Assembly (NCBI GenBank): GCA_005502875.1
Contig: SCMV01000007.1
Span: 1-64,000 of the forward strand
Length of the DNA stretch: 64,000 nt
From: Comamonadaceae bacterium 2PF
GTDB taxonomy: Bacteria > Pseudomonadota > Gammaproteobacteria > Burkholderiales > Burkholderiaceae_C
Direction: 5' to 3'
A program made the position numbers and the translations under genes. Below the pieces are notes generated by a model. That model was not told where the DNA came from, did not search any database, and worked only from the letters and a program-made list of their open reading frames with translations. Shown here in pieces: positions 10,094 through 18,154 of this stretch (the first letter of the stretch is position 1; every line of letters begins with the position of its first letter).

Positions 10094-10132
10094 GGTGTGG
10101 TCGTCTGCGGTGGGTTGCTGCGGCGAATGGGG

Positions 10133-11011
10133 TCAGTGCGTCCAGCGTCGATCGGCTGGCAGCACCTCGGGCTGTGGATGCAGGGGCTCGCTGGCGCCAT
10201 CGCTCGTGTTGCCGTCCCCCGAGGTGGGGCGCAACGAGGGGAGCAGGCCCTGCCAGATCCGATGGCCAGCGGCGTCGAAGTCGATGACGGCTTGCAGGAA
10301 ACCACGTCGAGCCGAGACGTCCACCAGTGGCTGGGGCAGCAAGGGATCGAAAACGAGTTGCCGGATGGCTTCGTTGCCCAGGATGTAGCTCTCTCGGGCG
10401 GCCGTTTCGAGCTCGAGTTGGTCGGCGCCCCGCAGCCAGGCCTCGAGCTTGTGTCGGGTGCGGGCGTAGCTCTGGTCGAGTTGCTTGTGCGCCCAGAGTT
10501 GGCGGGCTCGCTGGTCGAGTTCTGGTGCCAGGTCGCGGGCCACGAAAACGTGGGCGTCGGGGTCCATGCCCAGTTGCTGCAGGCGATGGCGAGCGCCCTC
10601 GGCGTGCCCCACCAGGTTGTCGGGGCGAACATGCAACTCGGGAGCGAGGGTTTCGAAGCCGGCCAGTGCCAGCGCGCGTTCACGCAAGCGCAGGGCCGCG
10701 CGGTCGCTGCGGCGCAGGCCGGCGGTGCTGACCATCAGCCAACCCCCATCCCAGTCGCACACGCGCTGTTCGGCGTGCCGCCAACTGGCGATGTCCGCCG
10801 CCAGGGTGGCCGCCTGGGGCCCCAGGCGGTAGGCGCCACGCCCCACCGACTCGATCAGTGCGGCCGCATTCAGTCGCACCAGGGCCACGCGCACGCTGTT
10901 TTCCCGTATGCCGAACAGTTGGCATGAGGCCACGGCGTCGCTCGCGCTCAGCGGCTCGCCGCCTGCTGCGAGAAGCAGGTTGAGGATGAGGTTTTTGGGG
11001 GTGGGGACCAT
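10133..11011 (-). CDS. PaaX-family transcriptional regulator
   Basis: A 292-residue protein with an N-terminal winged-helix region (residues ~1-65, including IRENSVRVALVRLNAAALIE) and the central and C-terminal domains typical of PaaX (FDPLLPQPLVD near the end of the conserved part). Classical PaaX represses phenylacetate degradation and is released by phenylacetyl-CoA. No paa genes are nearby, so the target here is more likely the downstream desaturase, itself or distant genes. The C-terminal ~35 residues are low complexity. An AT-rich palindrome lies 30 bases upstream of the start. Confidence 0.82.
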   Translation of the reverse strand: MVPTPKNLILNLLLAAGGEPLSASDAVASCQLFGIRENSVRVALVRLNAAALIESVGRGAYRLGPQAATLAADIASWRHAEQRVCDWDGGWLMVSTAGLRRSDRAALRLRERALALAGFETLAPELHVRPDNLVGHAEGARHRLQQLGMDPDAHVFVARDLAPELDQRARQLWAHKQLDQSYARTRHKLEAWLRGADQLELETAARESYILGNEAIRQLVFDPLLPQPLVDVSARRGFLQAVIDFDAAGHRIWQGLLPSLRPTSGDGNTSDGASEPLHPQPEVLPADRRWTH

Positions 11012-11040
11012 GGTTGTGACATGAAATTTAAAACAATGCT

Positions 11041-11057
11041 AAATCATGTAATGATTT
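11041..11057. promoter_or_regulatory. perfect inverted repeat, candidate operator
   Basis: AAATCAT-GTA-ATGATTT, seven-base arms with a three-base spacer, inside a markedly AT-rich stretch (about 11018-11060) in otherwise GC-rich DNA. It lies between the divergent paaX-like and Crp/Fnr-like genes, 30 bases from the paaX-like start, so it could be an operator for autoregulation or be bound by another regulator. Confidence 0.5.
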
Positions 11058-11210
11058 GAGGAATGAGGGTTACCACGGGGCAAGGGGCAGAGCCATGATC
11101 GGCGCCAGAGGTGCAGGCTTGGCAAGCAGGCAATCCTTGCGCGACATCAAGTCCGTGGCGGACAGGTTTTCTCAGAATCCAGGGCGTGGAGAACCCCCAA
11201 GGAGCCTGAC

Positions 11211-11918
11211 ATGCCACCCGCCCCGTTTGACGCAGCCCATGTCCTGCGCGGGCTGAACCTGTTTCGCGAAGCCCCCGAGCCAACCTTGGCGCGCATGGCG
11301 GCGGCGTCTCGGCGCATCCACCTGGCCCGTGGTGACGAGTTGTTCCATTCCGGGGACGTCAGCGAAGGGCTCTACGTGGTCAGCAAAGGGCAGATCAAGG
11401 TCTATGCCCGAGCGGACAACGGCCAGGAAAAGGTGATTGAAGTGGTGTCGGCGCCAGCCTGCCTGGGCGGCTCGCTGCTGCTGGCCGATGTGGCAGGACA
11501 GGGCGCCAGCGTGTTGCGCCATGTCAGCCATGCAGCCGCGCTCACCGAAGCCCAGCTGTTGTTGTTGCCGCGTGCGCAATTGCTGGCCGAGCTGCAGGCG
11601 GAGCCAAGGTTGGCGGTGAAGCTGCTGGCGGAAGTGTCCGGGCGCCTCAATCGGCTGGTGCGAGACATCGAGGCCGTGACCCTGCACAGCGCCGCGCAAC
11701 GCGTCGTGAGCTACCTGCTGCGCACGAGTCCGCAGGCGGCCACGTCGGCTTGCACGGTGTCGCTGCCGGCCAGCAAGGGCACGATCGCCTCGCTTTTGTC
11801 GGTCACGCCTGAGCATTTCTCGCGCATCTTGCATGACCTGCAGTCCCGCGGCCTGATCGCGGTGAACCGGCGCGAGATCGTCATCCCCGACGTGGAGCGA
11901 TTGGCCGGGTGCGTTTGA
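11211..11918 (+). CDS. Crp/Fnr family transcriptional regulator
   Basis: A 235-residue protein with an N-terminal cyclic-nucleotide-binding-like beta roll (residues ~15-130) and a C-terminal winged helix whose recognition region is ASLLSVTPEHFSRILHDL. No Fnr-type cysteine cluster is present at the N-terminus, so it does not look like an oxygen-sensing Fnr. The cAMP-contact residues of Crp are not evident, so the ligand is unknown; Dnr-like haem binding is one possibility. An AAGGAG-type ribosome site precedes the ATG. It is divergent from the paaX-like gene and convergent with aminopeptidase P. Confidence 0.88.
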   Translation: MPPAPFDAAHVLRGLNLFREAPEPTLARMAAASRRIHLARGDELFHSGDVSEGLYVVSKGQIKVYARADNGQEKVIEVVSAPACLGGSLLLADVAGQGASVLRHVSHAAALTEAQLLLLPRAQLLAELQAEPRLAVKLLAEVSGRLNRLVRDIEAVTLHSAAQRVVSYLLRTSPQAATSACTVSLPASKGTIASLLSVTPEHFSRILHDLQSRGLIAVNRREIVIPDVERLAGCV

Positions 11919-11939
11919 GCCCGCGCCTGGGGGCCGCGA

Positions 11940-13823
11940 TCAGAGGGGCTCTGTTCGCAGCATCAGCCAGTTCAAGGCCTCGCCACTCACGTGCGGCGAC
12001 AAGCGTCGGCGCACTTCGGCGTGGTAGGCGTTGAGCCAATCGATTTCATCGGGGCGCATCAGGCCCAGGTCGATGCAGCGCGTGTCGATGGGGCACAGGC
12101 TCAGCGTCTCGAAGGCCAGGTAGCGGCCATGCTCCGGCGTGCCCGGCGCGGCATCGGGCACGGTGGGCGTCACCGGCACGTTGAGCACCAGGTTCTCGAT
12201 GCGGATGCCCCATTGTCCTGGCCGGTACAGCCCCGGTTCGATCGACGTGATCATGCCCGGGTGCATGGCCATGTCCGGGTTGGGCATGGCCTTGGAGATG
12301 GACTGCGGGCCCTCGTGCACGTTGAGGAAGTAGCCCACGCCGTGGCCCGTGCCATGGCCGAAGTCCAGGCCCTCGGCCCACAGCGGCGCGCGGGCGATGG
12401 CGTCGAGCATGGGCGCGAGCGTGCCCAGCGGAAAGCGCGTGCGGGACAGGCCCAGCGTGCCCTTGAGAACGAGCGTGAAGTCGCGCTTTTGCGCAGCCGT
12501 GGGCGCTCCGATGGCCCACACGCGCGTGATGTCGGTGGTGCCACCCAGGTACTGCGCGCCCGAGTCGATCAGCAGCAGGCCTTCGGCCACCAGGCCTTGC
12601 GGCGAGCTGATCACCGAGAAGGCCTCGGGCGTGGCGCGGTAGTGGGGCAGGGCGCCGTTGGCGTTGAAGCCGGCGATGGTCGGGAAGCTCAGCGAGACGT
12701 AGCCCGGTTGTTTGGCGCGCTCGGCCGTCATGCGCTCGTCGATGGTGAGTTCGCTCACGTGCTCGCGGCCCAGGGCCTGTTCGAGCCAGGCGTAGAAGGC
12801 GCACATGGCGGCGCCATCGCGCTCCATGGCCTCGCGGATGTGGGCGGCCTCGGCGTCCGTCTTGCGGGACTTGGCGACGGTGCTCGGGTTGATGGCCTCG
12901 ACCACGCGCACGCCCTCGGGCACGGCTTCGCGCAGGCCCCAGGTGGTACGTTTGGGGTCGAGCCACAGCACGGCGCTGGCGGTCAGCTTGGCCAGCGTGG
13001 GCAGGGACTGGTCGTAGGCGCGGCATTGCACGCCGTCGTCAGCCAGGCGGGCGGCCAGTGCCGCATCGACCTTGCCTTCGCCCACGAAGAGCTCGGCGCC
13101 ATCTGGCGAGACCAGCAGGTGCGCCAGAAAGACCGGGTTGTACTCGACGTCGGCGCCGCGCAGGTTCAGCAGCCAGGCCAGGTCGTCGAGCGTGGCAATC
13201 CAGTGGTGGGTGGCGCCGCGCTCGGCCAGCGTTTCGCGAACGTGGGCCAGTTTGTCGGCGCGCGAGGTGCAGGCGTGCGGGGGCACGTGCTCGTACACCG
13301 GCGCAGAAGGCAGGCCGGGGCGCTCGGGCCAGGCGCCCTCCAGCACGTCGCCCTGGGTGTGAAGGTGCCAGCCAGCGTCCTTCAGGGCCGATTGCAGTTG
13401 CTGCGTCTGGGCCAGGCCCATGACGGCGCCGTCGGTGGCCAGCGTGGGCGCTTTGCCCGCATCGCCAGCATCACCCTTCAGACCCAGCGACTGCAGCCAC
13501 TCAACGCAGGCTGGGTTGAAGGCACCATCGAGCTTGACCAGGTCCACACCCGAGCCGGCGAGCTCTGCCTCGGCCTGCGTCCAGTAACGGCTGTCGGTGA
13601 ACACGGCGGCTCGGTCGGCGGCCACGAGCAAGGTGCCCGACGAGCCGGTGAAGCCGCTGAAGTGCGCGCGGCCCTGCCAGCGCTCGGGCAGGTATTCGGA
13701 GAGGTGCGGGTCGCTGCTGGGCAGCAGCACGGCCTGCCAGCCTCGTGCGGCCATGCGGGCGCGCAGGGTGGTCAGGCGGGCCGGGATGGGCGAAGCGAGG
13801 GCGGCGTTGGTGGGGGCGTTCAC
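11940..13823 (-). CDS. aminopeptidase P family metallopeptidase (M24B)
   Basis: A 627-residue three-domain Xaa-Pro aminopeptidase: two creatinase-like N-terminal domains (~15-160 and ~170-335) and a C-terminal pita-bread catalytic domain. Metal ligands are recognisable: the two Asp in DSGAQYLGGTTDITR, the His in HGTGHGVGYF, and the Glu in SIEPGLY and IRIENLV. It removes an N-terminal residue preceding proline. The ~600-residue length matches the eukaryote-like cytosolic APP1 type rather than the ~440-residue E. coli PepP. No signal peptide is seen. Confidence 0.95.
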   Translation of the reverse strand: MNAPTNAALASPIPARLTTLRARMAARGWQAVLLPSSDPHLSEYLPERWQGRAHFSGFTGSSGTLLVAADRAAVFTDSRYWTQAEAELAGSGVDLVKLDGAFNPACVEWLQSLGLKGDAGDAGKAPTLATDGAVMGLAQTQQLQSALKDAGWHLHTQGDVLEGAWPERPGLPSAPVYEHVPPHACTSRADKLAHVRETLAERGATHHWIATLDDLAWLLNLRGADVEYNPVFLAHLLVSPDGAELFVGEGKVDAALAARLADDGVQCRAYDQSLPTLAKLTASAVLWLDPKRTTWGLREAVPEGVRVVEAINPSTVAKSRKTDAEAAHIREAMERDGAAMCAFYAWLEQALGREHVSELTIDERMTAERAKQPGYVSLSFPTIAGFNANGALPHYRATPEAFSVISSPQGLVAEGLLLIDSGAQYLGGTTDITRVWAIGAPTAAQKRDFTLVLKGTLGLSRTRFPLGTLAPMLDAIARAPLWAEGLDFGHGTGHGVGYFLNVHEGPQSISKAMPNPDMAMHPGMITSIEPGLYRPGQWGIRIENLVLNVPVTPTVPDAAPGTPEHGRYLAFETLSLCPIDTRCIDLGLMRPDEIDWLNAYHAEVRRRLSPHVSGEALNWLMLRTEPL

Positions 13824-13911
13824 GGGGAGGTCCTGCTCGGGGCCTGGTGCGTCAGGCGTTCAGGCTCCGATGTTGCCACGCCAGGCGTCACCCGTTGGAC
13901 GCTGTGGCGAC

Positions 13912-15432
13912 TCAGCCAGCCTGGCTTGGCGCCGGGGCATGGACGGCCGTGGGCGCCGGGGGCGGTTGGGCCCCAGGCGTGGCGCGCGCATCGGCCACGC
14001 TCACCAGCACCTTGTGCGGCTCCAGCGCATGCGGGTCGGGGAAGACGCGTGCGTGGCGCTGCGAGGTGAAGTAGGCCCAGGCCCAATCCATCATCACCAC
14101 CATGCGGTTGCGGAAACCGATCAGGAAGTACACGTGCACGAAGAGCCAGAACAGCCACGCTGTGAAGCCGCTGAAGCGCACCTGTTTTTTGGTGAAAGGC
14201 AGGTCGATCATGGCCACGGCCGCGCGCTTGCCGATGGTGGCCAGCGAGCCGTAGTCGAAGTAGCGAAAGGCCTGCGGCTCCAGGCCCTTCATGCGTCGCA
14301 TGATGTTGAAGGCGGCCTTGCGGCCCATCTGCTTGGCGCCGGGGCTCACGCCGGGCACGGGCGTCGGGTTGTGCGGGTCGAGGTAGCTCTTGGCGCTGGC
14401 CAGGTCGCCCACCACGTGGATGTTGGGGTGGCCCGGGATGGTCAGGTCGGGCTGCACCACCACGCGGCCGGCGCGGTCGAGCTCGCAGCCGGTGCTCTTG
14501 GCCAGGGCCTTGCCCAGCGGTGAGGCGGCCACGCCCGCGGCCCAGATCACGGTGCGGGTGGGCAGGAAGTGCGAGACGTTGCGGCTGCTGCCGTCGGGCT
14601 GCTTCTCGGCCACGTCGTAGTGGATGCCGAAGGCGGTGATGTTGGTCACCTTGGCGCCTGGCAGCACCTCGGCGCCCAGGCCTTCTAGCTGCTCCTTGGC
14701 GCGCTGGGACAGGTCTTCGGTGAAGGTGCCCAGCACGCGTGGCGCGCCTTCGAGCAGGATGACGCGTGCGTCGCGCGAGTCGATGCGGCGGAACTCCGCG
14801 CTCAGCGTGTGCTGTGCGATCTCGGACATCGTGCCGGCCATCTCGACGCCGGTGGGGCCTGCGCCGACGACGGCGAAGGTCAGCCATGGCACGCGCTTGG
14901 CCGGGTCTGGTTCGCGCTCGGCTTGCTCGAACGCCGTCAGCACCCGCCGGCGGATGGTGAAGGCATCGCCCAGGGTCTTGAGGCCAGGCGCGTACTTGGC
15001 CCAGTCGTCCCGGCCGAAGTAGCTGTGGGTGGCGCCAGCGGCCACGATGAGCTGGTCGTAGTGCAGGTGCTCGCCGCCATCCAGCACCACGCAAGACGAA
15101 GCCGTGTCGATGGAGGTGACCTCGCCCATCAGCACGGTGAGGCGGCCTTGGGCGATCTGCTTGCGCAACACGTGGCGGATGGGCGCGGCGATGGCGGGTG
15201 CGGGCAGGCCGGCGGTGGCCACCTGGTAGAGCAGGGGCTGGAAGAGGTGGTGGTTGGTGCGGTCGATGACCACCACGTCGACGTCAGCGCCCTCCAGAGC
15301 CTTGGCCGCCTCCAGGCCGCCGAAGCCACACCCGATGATGACGACACGCTGTCGCTGGGCCTGCGCAGGTCGGCTGGTCACCCCGTTGGGGCCGGTGACT
15401 TGATGAGAACCAGGGCGGTCGTGAGGCTGCAT
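13912..15432 (-). CDS. ndh: type II NADH:quinone dehydrogenase (NDH-2)
   Basis: A 506-residue FAD-dependent, non-proton-pumping NADH dehydrogenase. The FAD motif is VIIGCGFGG (~residue 30), the NADH motif is VVGAGPTGVE (~185), and the family motif NIHVVGDLAS precedes a C-terminal hydrophobic/amphipathic anchor (FTAWLFWLFVHVYFLIGF, ~430-448). It passes electrons from NADH to quinone on the inner face of the membrane. The start at 15432 (MQPHDRPG) puts the FAD fold ~28 residues in; the frame remains open upstream, but that part is low complexity. A 10-bp hairpin lies 33 bases upstream of this start. Confidence 0.93.
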   Translation of the reverse strand: MQPHDRPGSHQVTGPNGVTSRPAQAQRQRVVIIGCGFGGLEAAKALEGADVDVVVIDRTNHHLFQPLLYQVATAGLPAPAIAAPIRHVLRKQIAQGRLTVLMGEVTSIDTASSCVVLDGGEHLHYDQLIVAAGATHSYFGRDDWAKYAPGLKTLGDAFTIRRRVLTAFEQAEREPDPAKRVPWLTFAVVGAGPTGVEMAGTMSEIAQHTLSAEFRRIDSRDARVILLEGAPRVLGTFTEDLSQRAKEQLEGLGAEVLPGAKVTNITAFGIHYDVAEKQPDGSSRNVSHFLPTRTVIWAAGVAASPLGKALAKSTGCELDRAGRVVVQPDLTIPGHPNIHVVGDLASAKSYLDPHNPTPVPGVSPGAKQMGRKAAFNIMRRMKGLEPQAFRYFDYGSLATIGKRAAVAMIDLPFTKKQVRFSGFTAWLFWLFVHVYFLIGFRNRMVVMMDWAWAYFTSQRHARVFPDPHALEPHKVLVSVADARATPGAQPPPAPTAVHAPAPSQAG

Positions 15433-15464
15433 GCGCGACAAAAGGGAAGGTTGGGCGAAACGCC

Positions 15465-15489
15465 GACAGCCTGCATCCAGCAGGCTGTC
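15465..15489 (-). other. perfect 10-bp hairpin in the ndh leader
   Basis: GACAGCCTGC, a five-base loop, and its exact complement. It lies between the TATAAA element at 15505-15510 (minus strand, a plausible -10) and the ndh start, so it would sit in the 5' untranslated region if that promoter is used. No U-tract follows on the minus strand, so it is not a standard terminator. Confidence 0.5.
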
Positions 15490-15580
15490 CGGTGGGGCTT
15501 GGTGTTTATACCAGGGTGATCCGGATGGCGGATGCCTGGCACCGTTGTGGTGCGCCCCTCGATCGCGGGGAACAGGGGCC

Positions 15581-17545
15581 TCAGGCGCAGGCCTGCTGCA
15601 CCGATGGGGGGTGATGCGGTGCCAGCTCGTCACCTTGCAGCACGAAGCGGGCCTTGCCGGCGCGCTTGGCGGTGTACATCGCGGCATCGGCGCGCTGGCA
15701 AAGGCTGTCGTGGCTGTCTTGCGCCTCGAACAAAGCCGCTCCCACGCTGGCTGCGGGCCAGACGGTTTCTTCGCCGATCACGCAGGGCTGCCCCAGGCGC
15801 TCGAGGATGCGCTGGCCGATGCGATGCACCTCGGTCGGGTGGCCGGCGCCCTCGAGGATGATGGTGAACTCGTCGCCCGCCAGGCGACAGACGCAGTCGG
15901 TGTCGCGCACGCAGGACTCCAGTCGCGTTGCGACCTCGATGAGCAGCTTGTCGCCCGCGGCATGGCCAAGTCGGTCATTGATGGCCTTGAAGCCGTCCAG
16001 GTCGATGAACATGACGGCCAGCGTCTGCGGCTTGCGGCGTGCGCGGGCCATGGCCTGTCTCAGGCGCTCGACGAAAACGCGGCGGTTGGGCAAACCGGTG
16101 AGGCTGTCGCGGCGCGCCTGCTCAGCCAGCTCGCGCTGCTGGGCCTTGAGCACGGAGATGTCGGTCAGCACGCGGATGTGCTGCGACAGGCGCTGGTCTT
16201 CGCCGCGCAGGGTGGTCACGGCCAGCCAGGTCTCCAGAGGGCGCCCGTCTGAACCCACCAGCGCGCACTCTCCCGCCCACCGTTGCCCTGACTTCAAGGC
16301 GGCCTCGATGCCAGGCAGGTGGCTTTCGCGCAGCGGGGTCAAACCCAGCAACTCCGCGCCCTGACCGATGACCTCCTGGCGGCTCAATCCCATCAGCTTG
16401 AGGAAGGCCGGGTTGACCATCACGATGCGGTCGAGCGCGTCGCTGACCACCACGGCATCGGCGGTTTCCTCCATCACGCGCGATGCCAGCTTGAGCTGCT
16501 CGGCCGCGCGCCGGCTCTCGGTCACGTCGGTGGCGATCGACAGGATGTGGTCCAGTTGCCCATCGACGCCGTAGACGGGCGTTTTGATCAGGTCGATCAG
16601 GCGTTCGCCCTGGGGGGTTTGGAAGGGCAGGTTGGGGAAGAAGTGGGTGCGGGGCTCCTGCACCACCAACTGGTCGTGCGCATCACCCCTTTGTGCGATC
16701 TCGCTGGGCATGACCTCGCAGGCCCGCCGCCCCAGGACCTGCTCAGCCGACATCTGCATGATCTCGGCCGCCTGGCGGTTCCAGACGATGTAGCGGCCCT
16801 GGTTGTGCGCTCGGGCGCTGCGGGCGTAGAGCGCCATCGGCAGGCTGTCGACGGCGCTGCGGTAGAAGGTTTCCTGCTCGCGCAGGGCCTGGATGGATTC
16901 GTGGACCTCGGTGGTGTCCCGCGAGATCAGTGCCATGCCGGAGGGCAGCGGGACGATCTGGTGGTGCAGCCAGCGCTGGCCTTTGTTGCGCTCGGGTGAG
17001 GGGCTGGCGTGTTCATCGACCTGGGCTTGCCCGGACTCGGCGGCCAGCCGCACCCGTTGGTGGAAGCTGCCATGTTCGCCCTCGGGCACGACGTCCTTGA
17101 GCAACTGCCCCACCAGCGGCAGCCCACCTGTGCGAAACAGCTGATGCGCCTGGTGGTTGGCCTGCACGACCGTGTAGCCCATGAAGCGGCCCATCATGTC
17201 GTTGCGGCGCTCCAGCACCATGACCGCGTCCTGGCTGCCCTGCAGGCAAGCCTGCCAGGTGGATTCGTTGTGGTGGGCAAGTTCCAGCGCCCGGCGCATG
17301 CGGGCATGGGCCCTCCAGCTCATCCAGCCGGTGGCCCCGGCCAGGAACAGGCCGGCCACCTGGACCGGCACTTGATGAGAGGACGTCAACGCGAGCCCTG
17401 CCGCGAGGCAGGCCAGCGAAACCAGCCCGGAGGCGCGGTGTGCTGGATGGAAAGGGCTGGTGGGCGTCCCCATGTTCACCGAAGAAATCAGCGACGACAT
17501 GGACACCCCGACTGGTGAGAACACAGTGATGGGGATTTCGGTCAC
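15581..17545 (-). CDS. membrane-anchored PAS-GGDEF diguanylate cyclase
   Basis: A 654-residue signalling protein. Two hydrophobic stretches (about residues 38-55 and 60-76) form an N-terminal anchor. PAS-like regions follow (~85-200, ~205-335, ~340-465), then a GGDEF domain (~480-640) beginning RRDSLTGLPNRRVF. The active loop reads RLAGDEF, i.e. AGDEF instead of GGDEF, a substitution that often keeps activity. RDTD five residues earlier matches the inhibitory I-site. No EAL domain is present. It probably makes cyclic di-GMP in response to a signal sensed by the PAS modules. The start may be later than the first ATG. Confidence 0.9.
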   Translation of the reverse strand: MTEIPITVFSPVGVSMSSLISSVNMGTPTSPFHPAHRASGLVSLACLAAGLALTSSHQVPVQVAGLFLAGATGWMSWRAHARMRRALELAHHNESTWQACLQGSQDAVMVLERRNDMMGRFMGYTVVQANHQAHQLFRTGGLPLVGQLLKDVVPEGEHGSFHQRVRLAAESGQAQVDEHASPSPERNKGQRWLHHQIVPLPSGMALISRDTTEVHESIQALREQETFYRSAVDSLPMALYARSARAHNQGRYIVWNRQAAEIMQMSAEQVLGRRACEVMPSEIAQRGDAHDQLVVQEPRTHFFPNLPFQTPQGERLIDLIKTPVYGVDGQLDHILSIATDVTESRRAAEQLKLASRVMEETADAVVVSDALDRIVMVNPAFLKLMGLSRQEVIGQGAELLGLTPLRESHLPGIEAALKSGQRWAGECALVGSDGRPLETWLAVTTLRGEDQRLSQHIRVLTDISVLKAQQRELAEQARRDSLTGLPNRRVFVERLRQAMARARRKPQTLAVMFIDLDGFKAINDRLGHAAGDKLLIEVATRLESCVRDTDCVCRLAGDEFTIILEGAGHPTEVHRIGQRILERLGQPCVIGEETVWPAASVGAALFEAQDSHDSLCQRADAAMYTAKRAGKARFVLQGDELAPHHPPSVQQACA

Positions 17546-17599
17546 GCCTGCGGCGACTTGAGCGCCGAAGGGGGCTTTTTGCGCCGATTTGCGCTTGAC

Positions 17600-18133
17600 T
17601 CAGGCCGCGACCATCCGCCAGGGCTGCACAGCCAGGAAGGTCTGTTGCAGCAGCCGCGCGTCGGCGCTGGCGCGGTGACGCTGACTGCCCAGTGTGCCCA
17701 TCAGCCTGGCCTTGACCTCGTGCCAGTGCGAGGCTTGTTGCTCATCGAGCAGGGCTCGCAGGTTGTCGAGCTTGAAGCTGGGGCTGCGCTCCGCCGACTC
17801 GTAGATGCGATTGAGCCAGGTGTAGTCATGGGCCCAGGCGTCCGAGTAGACGGTCTGGCCGCGCAGCCGTTCGTTCAGGGCTTTGGCGATGTCAGCGACG
17901 CTGCGACCGTGCCGCTCGATGTGCGCGCGGGTGATGCCGTGCATGGAGGCGGCCTGGTCATCCCAGTGGCGCCAATCGGCTTCGGGTCGGATGAGGCTGC
18001 ACCACGCTTTTCCCTCGCTGGTGACGAAACCGACCTCGATGGGGTAGCTGCCCGGACCGAAGCCGGAGGCCTCGATGTCGAGGATGGTGGGCAAAACCGG
18101 GGCGGGTGCCCCGGGCGATGGGTTGCCTTGCAT
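17600..18133 (-). CDS. DEDDh-type 3'-5' exonuclease family protein
   Basis: A 177-residue RNase T / DnaQ-fold protein. Exo I is DIEASGFG (residues ~19-26), Exo II-like Asp residues lie around AWAHDYTWL, and Exo III is HRASADARLL near the C-terminus, supplying the final His and Asp. The HGITRAHIE segment also matches the family. It carries only the nuclease domain. The substrate (DNA repair intermediate or RNA 3' end) is not predictable. It lies 21 bases downstream of the DUF482 gene on the same strand. Confidence 0.8.
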   Translation of the reverse strand: MQGNPSPGAPAPVLPTILDIEASGFGPGSYPIEVGFVTSEGKAWCSLIRPEADWRHWDDQAASMHGITRAHIERHGRSVADIAKALNERLRGQTVYSDAWAHDYTWLNRIYESAERSPSFKLDNLRALLDEQQASHWHEVKARLMGTLGSQRHRASADARLLQQTFLAVQPWRMVAA

Positions 18134-18154
18134 GGCGGGTTGTCTCGGCCTGTT

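Noticed and set aside
13824-13911. Possible extra gene between aminopeptidase P and ndh
   Set aside because: The gap is under 90 bases and only antisense frames run through it.
11991-14069. Plus-strand open frame of ~690 codons opposite aminopeptidase P
   Set aside because: Shadow frame produced by GC-rich codon bias; composition is low complexity (Gly/Ala/Arg/His) and the opposite strand has a full set of metallopeptidase motifs.
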